Assembly (NCBI RefSeq): GCF_019052805.1
Contig: NZ_JAHQRJ010000001.1
Location: forward strand, 496,001 to 560,000
Direction of reading: 5' to 3'
Length of the DNA: 64,000 bases
From: Noviherbaspirillum sp. L7-7A
GTDB lineage: Bacteria > Pseudomonadota > Gammaproteobacteria > Burkholderiales > Burkholderiaceae_D
Each line of letters starts with the position of its first letter. The stretch's first letter is position 1. The position numbers were made by a program, and so were the translations under genes. The notes beneath the pieces were generated by a model. The model saw nothing but the letters and a program-made list of their open reading frames with translations. It did not search any database and was not told where the DNA came from. Below are positions 23,886 through 34,200 of the stretch, piece by piece.

Positions 23886-25859
23886 ATGACCCAAATCCGT
23901 CTTGCTTCTTTTCCTGCTGCTTCGGCTTCCACGACTATTGCGCTGGCGTTCGCCGCGGCGCTGACTTTCCCGGCTGTTTCCGCTCATGCAGCGGCACCCA
24001 GCGATGTGCGGGCTGCAACGGCGGCTGGTTTGCCGCTCTATGCGCCCAACCGCCTTCTGATCCAGCCGCGTGCCGGCCTGTCGAATGAAGAACTGGCCAA
24101 GCTGCTGAAAGTGCATCGTGGCCTGGCGCGCCGCATCGGCCGCAGCGATGTCTTTGTGGTTGACCTGCCCAACGGCAATGCCAATGCGGTGGCCAAACTC
24201 CTGGAACACCATCCGCACCTGAAAATGGTGGAGCTCGACCGCCTGGTGGTCAGCTCGGCATTGCCGAACGACCCGTATCTGGGCAGCCAGTGGCATGTGG
24301 GAAAGGTTGGGACATCGACGGCCTGGGACAGTGCCGCCGGCATGGGCGAGGGCGTCAAGATCGCGATCCTGGATTCCGGCGTCGACGCCAGCCATCCTGA
24401 TCTCGTGGGCAACCTGGTCCCCGGCTACAACTTCGTGGACGGCAATGCCGACACCAATGACACCTGCGGACATGGCACGGCAGTCGCCGGCACTGCCGCC
24501 GCGGTCAGCAATAACAGCGCGGGCGTGGCCGGCATTGCCGGCAAGGCCAGGATCATGCCGGTCAAGGTTGCCTTCTATAACACCAGCACCAGCGGCTGCT
24601 ATGCGTATTACAGCACCGTGGTCAGCGGCATCAACTTCGCCGCGGACAACGGCGCCCGCATCGTCAACGTCAGCTACAGCGGCGTGGCCGGCAGCCAGGC
24701 GATACTCAACGCGGCGCAGTACCTGCGCAGCAAGGGCGGCCTGCTGTTTGCATCGGCCGGCAACAATGGCCGCGATGAGGGCGTGGCGCCGACTGCCACC
24801 ATGACAGTGGTATCGGCAACCGATGAAAACGACAACCTGGCAAGCTGGTCCAGCTATGGCAGCTTCGTGACCGTGTCTGCGCCGGGCACCAATATCTGGA
24901 CCACCAGCACCGGCGGCCGCTATGGCCAGTGGAACGGCACGTCGTTTGCCAGCCCGCTGGTTGCCGGCGTTGCCGCGCTGATGATGTCGGCCAACCCCTC
25001 GCTGGATAACCTCACCATCGAAAGCCTGCTGTATTCCACGACGGTGGACCGCGGCGCCGCCGGACGCGATCCTTACTATGGCTACGGCCGGGTCAATGCC
25101 GCCGCCGGCGTGCAGGCCGCCGTGAGCCGCCTGGTCAAGGTCGATAGCCAGGCGCCTTCCGCCGCCTTGACCGCGCCGCTGGCTGGCGACACGGTGTCGG
25201 GCCTGGTGGCCGTCAACATGGCCGCCAGCGACAACGTGGGTGTGATACGGGCCGACCTCAAGGTGAATGGCACCGTGGTGGCAACCGATACGTCCGCGCC
25301 TTTTGGCTTCACCTGGGATAGTGCCGGCGTGGCCAATGGCACGGCGACGCTGACCGTGGTCGCCTATGACGCTGCCGGCAACCCCGGCGTATCGCCCTCG
25401 GTGGCGGTGAATGTCGTCAATGCCGCCAAGGTGGCAAGCAACTGGACCCGCTGCGCATCAGAAGGCAATGCCTGCAACTTCAGCGGCACCCGCCAGGTGC
25501 GTTACGGCGCCAACAATGCCTACGCCTTCGTCACCGCCACCGGCGCGGTTGCCTGCTCCAACGGCGTATTCGGCGACCCGGCGTATGGCGTCGTGAAGAC
25601 TTGCGATTACGGCGATGCCATCAGCACCACAACCATCACCACGGCGCCGGCGCCAGCGCCGGTTGTTGAAACCTGGACCAACTGCGCGGTCGAAGGCGCC
25701 AACTGCACCTTCACCGGCACGCGCACCGTGCGCTACGGCGCCAATGGCATCTATGCCACCAAGGTCGTCAACGGCTCTACGGCTTGCGCAAACTGGGTCT
25801 TTGGCGACCCGGTGTATGGCGTTACCAAGTCGTGCTCCTACTCCAGCATGACCCAGTAG
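23886..25859 (+). CDS. Secreted S8 (subtilisin-like) serine peptidase with Ig-like domain and two Cys-rich C-terminal repeats
   Basis: 657 residues: a signal peptide ending SAHAA, a propeptide-like segment (NRLLIQPRAGLSNEEL through FVVDLPNGNANAVA), then the peptidase. Catalytic residues are Asp163 (ILDSGVD), His196 (CGHGTAVAG) and Ser353 (NGTSFASPLVAG); the oxyanion Asn is in SAGNNGRD. An Ig-like domain follows (SGLVAVNMAASDNVGVIRAD). The end has two copies of a roughly 50-residue repeat, each W-x2-C-x5-C-x-F-x-GTR-x-VRYGAN ... CxNxVFGDPxYGV-x-K-x-C-x-Y, joined by a Thr/Ala/Pro linker. The repeats probably bind an extracellular ligand. ATG 23886 is used; a GTG just before is in frame. Confidence 0.92.
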   Translation: MTQIRLASFPAASASTTIALAFAAALTFPAVSAHAAAPSDVRAATAAGLPLYAPNRLLIQPRAGLSNEELAKLLKVHRGLARRIGRSDVFVVDLPNGNANAVAKLLEHHPHLKMVELDRLVVSSALPNDPYLGSQWHVGKVGTSTAWDSAAGMGEGVKIAILDSGVDASHPDLVGNLVPGYNFVDGNADTNDTCGHGTAVAGTAAAVSNNSAGVAGIAGKARIMPVKVAFYNTSTSGCYAYYSTVVSGINFAADNGARIVNVSYSGVAGSQAILNAAQYLRSKGGLLFASAGNNGRDEGVAPTATMTVVSATDENDNLASWSSYGSFVTVSAPGTNIWTTSTGGRYGQWNGTSFASPLVAGVAALMMSANPSLDNLTIESLLYSTTVDRGAAGRDPYYGYGRVNAAAGVQAAVSRLVKVDSQAPSAALTAPLAGDTVSGLVAVNMAASDNVGVIRADLKVNGTVVATDTSAPFGFTWDSAGVANGTATLTVVAYDAAGNPGVSPSVAVNVVNAAKVASNWTRCASEGNACNFSGTRQVRYGANNAYAFVTATGAVACSNGVFGDPAYGVVKTCDYGDAISTTTITTAPAPAPVVETWTNCAVEGANCTFTGTRTVRYGANGIYATKVVNGSTACANWVFGDPVYGVTKSCSYSSMTQ

Positions 25860-25868
25860 GCATGAAAA

Positions 25869-25901
25869 AGCCTGGGCGCGATGCCACGTCGCGCCCAGGC
25901 T
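25869..25901. terminator. Intrinsic terminator, both directions
   Basis: Perfect 13-base arms AGCCTGGGCGCGA (25869-25881) and its complement (25889-25901) with a 7-base loop. On the minus strand the stem is followed by TTTTT, so it is a strong terminator for the membrane-protein gene ending at 25930. On the plus strand, only GGTTCGGGTTT follows, but the stem may also end the protease transcript. Confidence 0.85.
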
Positions 25902-25929
25902 GGTTCGGGTTTGTATCAGGACCTGCCGG

Positions 25930-27840
25930 TCAGCGCGTTATCCGCCTGACGGTACACCACTGGAACATCTGCCTGTCATCCCCGATGCCTGCGCTGTGCA
26001 GCGAGCAGCTTTGCGGGTCCAGCGAGTAGCCATAGGTGCCCAGCACCTGCTGCGCCTTGTCCTGATGCGCCTTGTTTTCCGCATCGATGTCCGGGTAGGG
26101 ATCAGGAGCCTGCTTTTGCAACTGGCAGGCTGCGCCCTTTGCAGCCGGGTCGGCCGCTAAAACACTCGCACGTAGCTTGAACCTGCCGATGAACCATCGT
26201 AGCGCGTTGCATCGGGAAGGCGTGCTCGTCAGGCCGAACCGATCTGCCAGCGCCTTCATGTGTGCCGCACGCTCGGGATAACCATCGTTTTCACCTTTGA
26301 AGATTGCATGGACAGGGCCATTGCGGCCGGCGATCATGCTTTCGACCTTTGCTGAAAAGGCGGTGCCTTTTGGGAAATTGCCATCGACCTGGACAAAGGC
26401 CACTTCGGGCGGAAATGCCATGACGAGCCAGCCCCATGGCGGATCGCCCTCGGCAATAAGCACGGTGGTACGTGCCGGATCTGCAAGCGCTGGCACGTCG
26501 ACATGGAAGGGCTTATCGCTCCATCCTTCATGTCCCCATGACTTGAACCCACCCAGAAGCACGAGAAGCGTGACGATCGCAATAAGCCACGATGCTGTGG
26601 CCTTTGCCCGGGAATAGGAAAGCAGCCGGGCGCAAAGCAAATAAATGACCAGTGGCGCCAGCAGATCCATAGGCACCAGATAGCGATAGATGCTGAAGAT
26701 CTTCATCCACAAAATGAAGCCGAGCACCAGCACAACGACAAGGAACCGGGCATCCGGCGCCAGTCGACGAGTTGCCAGCTTGCGGATTTTCGCGACAATC
26801 ATCTGCATTGCCAGCAGGATGAGGAGCAAGTAGGCGATAGCCCAGATCACGTAGCGAAGCGGAATCTGGCCCGCCTTCTTCGCATCCGCTGAAATGATGA
26901 AGGGCCAGAGCAGCTGCTGCCACAGTGTCTTGGGCAGCCAGGACTTATCGGCGGCACCGGTGGTGACTGCAAGCGGATTGGGGAACAGATTGCCGAATTG
27001 CGGAAAGAGCGGATTGCCAAACGTCTGCCACATTGTGTGGAACCAGAAGCCGGCGGTACCGGCAATGCCTGCCAGCACGCCAACGCCGAATGCAAATGCA
27101 GCCTGAATACGCGTCGCTGGCGAACCAGGCAGTGTCAGTATGCCAAGGCAAATCGCCACGGCATAAGGCGCATTCGTCAGTTTCAGGCCGGTAGCCATGC
27201 CAGCCAGCACACCCGCTGCTGCCAGCGTCCACAGGGCATGAGCGGATCGGGTTGCAAGCGTCGGAATCGCATGCAGCGTGGCGAGTATCGATGCCAGGCA
27301 GAACAGCGCTGTGGCGTTGTCTCCCATCGTACTTCCCAGCTCTGACAGGAAATTGGCCGTAAGGCATCCCGCAAGCGCAAGCAGGATGGGCGTGCGCTGC
27401 CTATCCGTATCCGGCAGCCAGGACAGCACCTTGCGGCATATCGCCAGCAGCAGCACGAAATTAAGGCCATGGACTACGCCCATCAGGAAACCAAGCAGGC
27501 GGGGTGGCAAATGGTTTATCGCGAGGTAGTACGGTATATCGAGAAGCGGATTGAAGTAGCTTTGAAAGCCGGCCGGCGCAAAGTCGGTTCCGAGCTTGTC
27601 ATGGAGGAATGCAAACGCATTGTAAAGATGATAGTTCCGTAAATCCCAGTTGTTGTCAGGGCCCAGCAGAAGCGACCAGATGCCGAAGGCGATGGGCACC
27701 AGCATTGCTGCATGGATTGGGGACCGCGAACTATTGAGATACAACCAGAACAGGTGGAAGTATGTTTTTTTCTTCGAAGGTTGAACGTTGGCAGTCCTGG
27801 CGGGTAGGGGAGTGATATTCACGGTTCTTGTGGAAAGCAC
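25930..27840 (-). CDS. Large multi-pass membrane protein, GT-C glycosyltransferase-like
   Basis: 636 residues with about ten hydrophobic helices over the first 430 residues and a soluble C-terminal part of about 170 residues. Near residue 62 there is DNNWDLRNYHLYNAFAFL with acidic and aromatic residues after the first helix, the place where GT-C enzymes keep their catalytic Asp; FYYF-type FQSYFNPLLDIPYY follows. This suggests a polyprenyl-phosphate-sugar transferase fold, but I see no family-specific motif that proves it. The start is uncertain: GTG 27840 gives the longest frame and none of the candidates has a ribosome site. The gene is isolated between the terminator at 25869-25901 and tRNA-Leu. 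Confidence 0.6.
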   Translation of the reverse strand: MLSTRTVNITPLPARTANVQPSKKKTYFHLFWLYLNSSRSPIHAAMLVPIAFGIWSLLLGPDNNWDLRNYHLYNAFAFLHDKLGTDFAPAGFQSYFNPLLDIPYYLAINHLPPRLLGFLMGVVHGLNFVLLLAICRKVLSWLPDTDRQRTPILLALAGCLTANFLSELGSTMGDNATALFCLASILATLHAIPTLATRSAHALWTLAAAGVLAGMATGLKLTNAPYAVAICLGILTLPGSPATRIQAAFAFGVGVLAGIAGTAGFWFHTMWQTFGNPLFPQFGNLFPNPLAVTTGAADKSWLPKTLWQQLLWPFIISADAKKAGQIPLRYVIWAIAYLLLILLAMQMIVAKIRKLATRRLAPDARFLVVVLVLGFILWMKIFSIYRYLVPMDLLAPLVIYLLCARLLSYSRAKATASWLIAIVTLLVLLGGFKSWGHEGWSDKPFHVDVPALADPARTTVLIAEGDPPWGWLVMAFPPEVAFVQVDGNFPKGTAFSAKVESMIAGRNGPVHAIFKGENDGYPERAAHMKALADRFGLTSTPSRCNALRWFIGRFKLRASVLAADPAAKGAACQLQKQAPDPYPDIDAENKAHQDKAQQVLGTYGYSLDPQSCSLHSAGIGDDRQMFQWCTVRRITR

Positions 27841-28096
27841 AACAAAAAATAAAGATCAGCGCTATGGCGCTGTCCTTCGTCATTGGGATTCTGTTCCAGA
27901 CCCAGGTCGAGATTGCGTAGTTGCTTACAAGGCTTTATGGTTCCGGTTCCGTCATTGACGCGCCATGTATCCACGGTGACGCTCTGGTTCCCTGGCGGGT
28001 AAGTGGCAGAAAAATGAATCAGCAGGATGATTTGCAACCGGGGACTTGCTTCCGGTCGTGTCACCGCAGCGTGATTTTTACGATTGGCCAAGCCAT

Positions 28097-28127
28097 AAAA
28101 AAACGGCCCATATCGCTAGAGGCCGTT
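28097..28127 (-). terminator. Intrinsic terminator after tRNA-Leu
   Basis: Arms AACGGCC (28102-28108) and GGCCGTT (28121-28127), followed on the minus strand by seven T residues. It lies eight bases past the tRNA 3' end. Confidence 0.85.
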
Positions 28128-28134
28128 CAGTGAT

Positions 28135-28221
28135 TGGTGCCGAGAGCCGGAATCGAACCGGCACGCTGTTTCCAGCGCGGGATTTTGAGTCCCGTGCGTC
28201 TACCTATTCCGCCATCTCGGC
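28135..28221 (-). tRNA. tRNA-Leu (anticodon CAA)
   Basis: Minus-strand RNA with a 7-bp acceptor stem GCCGAGA/TCTCGGC, encoded 3' ACCA (28135-28138), an anticodon arm CGGGA-CTCAAAA-TCCCG giving anticodon CAA, a long variable arm (CGCTGGAAACAGCG) typical of tRNA-Leu, and a T arm GCCGG-TTCGATT-CCGGC. It reads the UUG codon. The gene stands alone with its own terminator. Confidence 0.96.
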
Positions 28222-28432
28222 AACGCAGCCGGCATTATCCTCTATTTGAAGCGTTCCGGCAACACGAAGCGCCGGGGCGGGCTGGCGTTAATGCTCCCCT
28301 GACGGCTGACTGTGGCAGCAAAATCGACGCCGCATTGCCGACTGGCTCTTGCAAGGCTATGTCCGGCAGCGGATTGAACATATCGGATTGAACTTATCGA
28401 TGCGCAGCCGCTTCGTCCTGAATCTTCTCTCG

Positions 28433-31144
28433 TCAGCCAAACACCTGCCGATACAAGGCTTCCACATCATCCCGCTCCCTGGCGATACGTTCCAAAGCCA
28501 CCCTGGCCCGCTCCTCACCCTGCAGCCTTATCTGATGCTGCAGGCGCCGGAATTTCCGGTAAGCGTCTGCAACCTGCTGCGCCAATGCGTCATCGATCAG
28601 GCCAAGCTTGCCGCACAATTTCAGCAGGGCGATGTTGCCGATATCCGCCGTCAGCCCGGGATGTTGCGCCGCGTGCCGCAATACCAGGAACTGCACCATG
28701 AATTCGATATCGATCATGCCGCCTTCATCATGCTTCAGGTCGAACATCGGTGAGCGGTTCGGATGGGCATCATGCATCTTCCTGCGCATGGACAGGATTT
28801 CCTGCCTGAGCTTGTCCGGATCGCGCGGCAGCCGCAACACCCGCTCGCGCAGCTGCTCGAAGCGCTGGCCGATTTCCTCATCGCCGGCACAGAAACGGGC
28901 CCGGGTCAGGGCCTGGTGCTCCCATACCCAGGCGGAAGACAACTGGTATTTCTCGAACGAGGCGATGGAGGAGCAGATCAGGCCGCTGGCACCGTCCGGC
29001 CGCAGCGCGATATCGACATCGAACAGGATGCCGGCCGGGGTGTGGCTGGTCATCCAGGTGATGAAACGCTGGGCCAGGCGGGCATAGTTGCCCGGCGCTT
29101 CCGGGTCGTCATCGTCGTAGAGGAATACCACGTCGAGGTCGGACGCATAACCCAGTTCCTTGCCGCCCAGCTTGCCATAGGCGATCACCGCAAAACGGGG
29201 CACTTCCCGGTGCCGGGTGCGCACTGTCTGCCAGGCGGCCGTGACGGTGGCGCTGACCAGCACGTCGGCCAGGCTGGACAGATGATCCGCCAGCCGCTCA
29301 ACGGTCAGGTCGCCTTCCAGATCCTGCGCCAGAAGACGCAGCAACTGGGCATGATGCAATTCACGCAGCACATCCATCTGGCGCTCGGTGTCGCCGGGCA
29401 CCGCATCGAGTTGCCGCTGGCATTCTGCAGCGAATGCCGTCCAGTCCGGCGGTGATCGCAGGGTTTGGTCATCCAGCAATTCATCCAGCAGCAGGGGATG
29501 CCGGGTCAGATAGCCAGCAGCCCATTCGCTGGCCGCCATCATCCGTATCACCCGTTGCAGTGCTTGCGGATATTCGGTCAGCAAGGCGAGATAAGAGGCG
29601 CGGCGGGCAATGGTGTCGAAGAAGTCGAGCAGGCGGCCCAGCGTGGCCGACTTGTCGTCGGCAATCGCGGCAATCGCCGGCAGCGCACTGTTGACCAGCG
29701 AAACCATCAGGTTGCGGCTGCTCTCGGGCATGGCCTGCAGGCGCGGCGAGGTCCAGAGGTTAGTCAGGCGACGGGCCGCAACCAGAGGGTTCTCATATTG
29801 CAGGGCAGTCAGGTGTGCGGTAATCGCTTCTTCGGTATCGCCATCTGTCAGTACGGCGGACAGGTCAGGGCCGGAGACGGTACTGTCTTCATCAGCTTGC
29901 GCCGGTTTCTTTTCGCTGAACATGTCATCGAACTGTTTGGCGACTATCGAGCGCTGTAGTTGGAGCTCGGCCATGAGTGCGGGAATGTCATCGAAGCCCG
30001 CCATCTTCGCAATCGTCAGTCTGTCTTCCTCGTTGGCCGGCAGGGTATGGGTCTGGGCATCGTCCAGGTATTGCAGCCGGTGTTCCAGGTCGCGGAGGAA
30101 GACATAGGCATGCTGCAACTGCTCGACTTCCTGTTCGCCCAGCAGGCGCTTCTGGGCCAGGACATCCAGCGTCCTGCGGGTGGAGCGATCGCGCAATTCA
30201 AGTTCGCGGCCGCCGCGTATGAGCTGGAATACCTGGGCCAGGAATTCGATTTCACGGATGCCGCCACGGCCCAGCTTCACATTGTGGCTGCGTTCCGGAT
30301 GGCGCGCTTCCTGGCGTCGCACTTCCGCGCGGATCTGGGCATGCATATTCCGCATTGCGTCGATCGAACTGAAGTCCAGATATCGTCGATAGACAAAGGG
30401 TTGCACGATATTGTCCAGGGTCGCGATATCGTCCGCATTACCGGTCAGCGCACGGGCCTTGACCCAGGCATAGCGTTCCCATTCCCGGCCCTGCACGATC
30501 AGGTATTCCTCCACCATATTGAAGCTGGCCACCAGCGGGCCGGAGGCGCCGTTCGGCCGCAATGCCATATCGACCCGGAAGGTAAAGCCATCCTCGGTGA
30601 TCTCGGACAGGTCGCCGATCAGCTTCTTGCCCAGGCGGATGAAGAATTCATGATTCGACAACTGGCGCTGGCCGGGCTGGTCGGTCACCGTTTCGCCGTC
30701 TTCGGGGTAGACAAAAATCAGGTCGATATCGGATGACACATTCAGTTCATCACCGCCCAGCTTGCCCATGCCCAGCACGATCATTTCCTGCACCTTGCCG
30801 GATTCTTCGCTAACCGGCGTGCCGTACAGCGCCCGCATGTCCCCGGTCAGGGCTTGCAGATGGGTGCTTACTGCGAAATCGGCAAAGCGGGACATGGTTT
30901 CCACGACTTCCGCCAGATCCGCCTGGCCGCCCAGGTCGCGGGTAATCAGGGAGGCAATGACCAGATTACGCACGCGGCGCATCGCGCGCGGCAAGGGCAT
31001 GCCGGCGCCTGTTTCCGCTTGCAGCAGTTGTGCGAACCGGTGGGATGTCAGTGGTGCGACCGCTGCTTGCGCAAGTTGCGCCGGCCGGCTGGTCTCGGCC
31101 TGCAGCCAGCGGGCAAGAAAACGGGAAGCGGTGGTGTTGACCAA
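28433..31144 (-). CDS. glnE: Bifunctional glutamine synthetase adenylyltransferase/deadenylase
   Basis: 903 residues with two nucleotidyltransferase domains. The N-terminal (deadenylating) one has MGKLGGDELNVSSDIDLIFV; the C-terminal (adenylating) one has YGKLGGKELGYASDLDVVFL. Both keep the G-G-x-E-L ... S-D-x-D catalytic pattern. Conserved FLAQVFQLIRGG and MVQFLVLRHAAQHPGL are also present. GlnE controls glutamine synthetase by adding or removing AMP under control of PII. Length fits the family (E. coli about 946). It is divergent from yhdP, an arrangement common in Burkholderiales. Confidence 0.96.
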   Translation of the reverse strand: MVNTTASRFLARWLQAETSRPAQLAQAAVAPLTSHRFAQLLQAETGAGMPLPRAMRRVRNLVIASLITRDLGGQADLAEVVETMSRFADFAVSTHLQALTGDMRALYGTPVSEESGKVQEMIVLGMGKLGGDELNVSSDIDLIFVYPEDGETVTDQPGQRQLSNHEFFIRLGKKLIGDLSEITEDGFTFRVDMALRPNGASGPLVASFNMVEEYLIVQGREWERYAWVKARALTGNADDIATLDNIVQPFVYRRYLDFSSIDAMRNMHAQIRAEVRRQEARHPERSHNVKLGRGGIREIEFLAQVFQLIRGGRELELRDRSTRRTLDVLAQKRLLGEQEVEQLQHAYVFLRDLEHRLQYLDDAQTHTLPANEEDRLTIAKMAGFDDIPALMAELQLQRSIVAKQFDDMFSEKKPAQADEDSTVSGPDLSAVLTDGDTEEAITAHLTALQYENPLVAARRLTNLWTSPRLQAMPESSRNLMVSLVNSALPAIAAIADDKSATLGRLLDFFDTIARRASYLALLTEYPQALQRVIRMMAASEWAAGYLTRHPLLLDELLDDQTLRSPPDWTAFAAECQRQLDAVPGDTERQMDVLRELHHAQLLRLLAQDLEGDLTVERLADHLSSLADVLVSATVTAAWQTVRTRHREVPRFAVIAYGKLGGKELGYASDLDVVFLYDDDDPEAPGNYARLAQRFITWMTSHTPAGILFDVDIALRPDGASGLICSSIASFEKYQLSSAWVWEHQALTRARFCAGDEEIGQRFEQLRERVLRLPRDPDKLRQEILSMRRKMHDAHPNRSPMFDLKHDEGGMIDIEFMVQFLVLRHAAQHPGLTADIGNIALLKLCGKLGLIDDALAQQVADAYRKFRRLQHQIRLQGEERARVALERIARERDDVEALYRQVFG

Positions 31145-31270
31145 GGGAAATCTCGCTGGGAAAATGGACCCGCTATTTTAGGGCGGTTTGCGGTTTCCGG
31201 CGGCGAATCGCCGCCATCCATGAGAACATGCGGTGTCTTTTTTGCATGCCCGTCAGCTTTCCCGGTTCCG

Positions 31271-34200
31271 ATGTCTACTCAACGCGCCTTTTTCCACCGC
31301 ATCGCCAACTGGGCATCCCATGCCTGGCGGCGCATCCGCTTTGGATATCGGGTACTGAACCGGGTGACGCATCATGCATTGAGCCTGGCGCTCACAGGAC
31401 TGCTGGTGCTGTATTTTCTGTTTTGCGGCACCGTGCTGATGCTGCGTTATGTTGTTCTGCCGAATATCGACCGTTATAAGCCTAATGTCGAACAGATGGC
31501 CAGCAAGGCATTGTCGCGACCGGTCAGCATTGCCACGATCCACGCCTCCTGGCATGGCCTGAATCCCCATCTGGTGCTCAATGATGTGGTCGTGCACAAC
31601 CGCAACGGCCAGGCAGCGCTCAGCCTGCCGCAGGTGTCTGCCACCCTGTCCTGGAGGTCGCTGATGGCGGCTGACCTGCGCCTGAACTACTTGCAGGTGG
31701 ACCGCCCGGACGTGGAGGTGGAGCGCAGCGCCGAGGGCATCCTGTATGTCGGCGGCGTCGAGATCCAAAAGGGCGGCGCGGACGATGGCAGGGGATTGGA
31801 ATGGCTGCTGTCACAGCGCGAGATCGTGGTGCGCAATGGCTGGATCCGGTGGCGTGATGCGCAACGCGGCGCGCCCGAACTGCGCCTGGAAAAGGTGGAT
31901 TTCCTGCTGCGCAACCAGTGGCGGCATCATCGTTTCGCGCTGAAGGCGACGCCGCCGGCCGAACTGGGTGCGCCGATGGACGTGCGCGCCGACTTCAGCC
32001 ATCCGTCGTTTGCGCGCCGCATCTCGGATGTGCGGCGCTGGACCGGCACCGTCTATGCAGACTGGCGCGACACCGAGCTGGCACGCTGGCGTCCGTACAT
32101 TGACTATCCGGTCGAACTGCGTGAAGGCAAGGGTTCGGTACGCGCCTGGCTGGATTTCGACCAGGCCAGGGTAGCCGGTTTCACTGCCGACCTGGCGCTG
32201 GCCGGCCTGTGGACCCGGCTCGCGCCCGAACTCGAGCCGCTGAGGTTGAAGCAGGCACAGGGCCGCGTCGCCGCCAGCGAGGTGATGGGCGGCGGGGAGG
32301 AGGGAGTGCCGACGCTGGGCGCGTTCGGGCATGCCGTCGCGCTGAGCGATTTTTCGATGGAAACCGACGATGGCCTGAAGCTGCCGCCCACGACCATCAG
32401 CGAAACCCATATCGCCGCCACCGATAAGACGCCGGCACGCACCGAGGTACGCGCCACGCTGCTCGATCTGCAGGCCATCGCCAGCTTCGTCGGACGGCTG
32501 CCGCTGGATGAAACCCGGCGCCACCTGCTGGCCGACATCGCGCCACACGGCAGGCTGCATGATTTCACGGCCGGCTGGCAGGGCGAGTTCCCGGAAATTT
32601 CTGCCTACCAGGTCAAGGGTCGATTCAGCGGCCTGTCGATTGCGCCGCGGCCGGCGAGAGACGAGCAGCCAGCCACGCCGGGTTTTGCCAATCTCACCGG
32701 CAGCATCGATGCCAGCGAACGCGGCGGCGGCATCATGCTGGCATCGACCGATGCCACGCTGCATCTGCCGGGCCTGCTGTCGGAAGCGGCGCTCCCGTTC
32801 GATACCCTGGGGCTGCAGGCGAACTGGGTCAGGCGCCAGCAGCAGTTGCAGATCGACGTCGGCCACCTGCAGTTCAGCGAGCAGGGCATGACGGGCCAGT
32901 TGAGCGGCAAGTACCTGGCCAGGCTGGCCGATGGCCATCTCGCCGGGCCGGGTACCGCGGACCTGACCGGCAAGCTCGATGGCTTCGACGTGGCGCAGAT
33001 AGGTCGTTTCCTGCCTGTCGCCACGTCGCCCCGGCTGCGCGCATGGCTGACCGGCGCGCTGGAGGCGGGCCGTGCGCGGGATGTCGCGCTGGTATTGAAG
33101 GGTGACCTGGCGCATTTCCCATTCGCGGCCAGCCAGCGCCAGAAAGGCCAGTTTCTGGTCAGCGGGAAAATCGAGGATGGCCGCCTCAACTACACGCCCG
33201 GCGACGCTGTCGGCGATGCCGGCAGGCCGCTGTGGCCGCTGCTGGAAAGGATCAACGGCAAGTTCACCTTCGAACGCAGCCGCATGGAGATCCATGCGGA
33301 CAGCGCCCAGACCAGCAAGGTCAGGCTCAGCAATGTCGATGCGGTGATCGCCGACCTTGCCGATCATGCGCATTTGCTGGAGATACGGGGCGCGGCAAGC
33401 GGTGCGCTGGAGGACTATCTGGAGTTCACCAGGAACAGCCCGGTCGCGGAATGGATAGGCCACTTTACCGAGGAAAGCCAGGCCAGCGGCGGCGCCCGGC
33501 TGGCGCTCAGGCTGCAATTGCCGCTGGCGCAGTTGAAGGAAACCAAGGTGCAGGGCACGCTGCAGTTCCAGAACAATGACATCGTGCTGCAACCGGCGAT
33601 TCCACCGCTGCTGCAAACCGCCGGCGAACTGAAGTTTCATGAGAAAGGCTTTTCGCTCAACGGCATACGCACCGCTTTCCTGGGCGGCCAGGCCAGCGTG
33701 ACGGGCGGCAGCCAGCGCGACGGCACGATCGCCATCCGCGCCGACGGTGCGATGACAGCCGACGGCTTGCGCGCCACCTATCCGGCGCCGACCATGCAGC
33801 GGCTGCTGGCGCATGTCAGCGGCGGCAGCCGCTACAGCGCCCAGATCAACGTGAAGAACAAGCGCCCGGAAATCGTGGTGGAATCCAGCCTGCAGGGCCT
33901 GGGCCTGGACTTTCCGGCGCCGCTGAAGAAGGCCGGCAACGATGCCTTGCCTTTCAGGTTCGACATGGCAGCGGCGCCGGGAAGCCCGGGCGCCGAGCTG
34001 CGCGATGAACTCAGGCTGACCCTGGGCCGGATGATGGAAGCCCGCTACAGCCGCCGCAAGCCGGACGACAGGAATGCGGCATGGCGGGTGGTGCGCGGCG
34101 GCATCGGCGTCAATGCGCCTGCGCCGCAGCCGGACAGCGGACTGGTCGCCAACCTGGCGGTAGACCGGCTGGATGCCGATGCCTGGCGCGCCACCGCATC

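Noticed and set aside
27819-28091. 90-codon minus-strand frame upstream of the membrane protein gene
   Set aside because: Overlaps the likely start of that gene, has no clear ribosome site and no recognised similarity. It could be a remnant of a pilin-like or exported protein, but the support is too thin to list.
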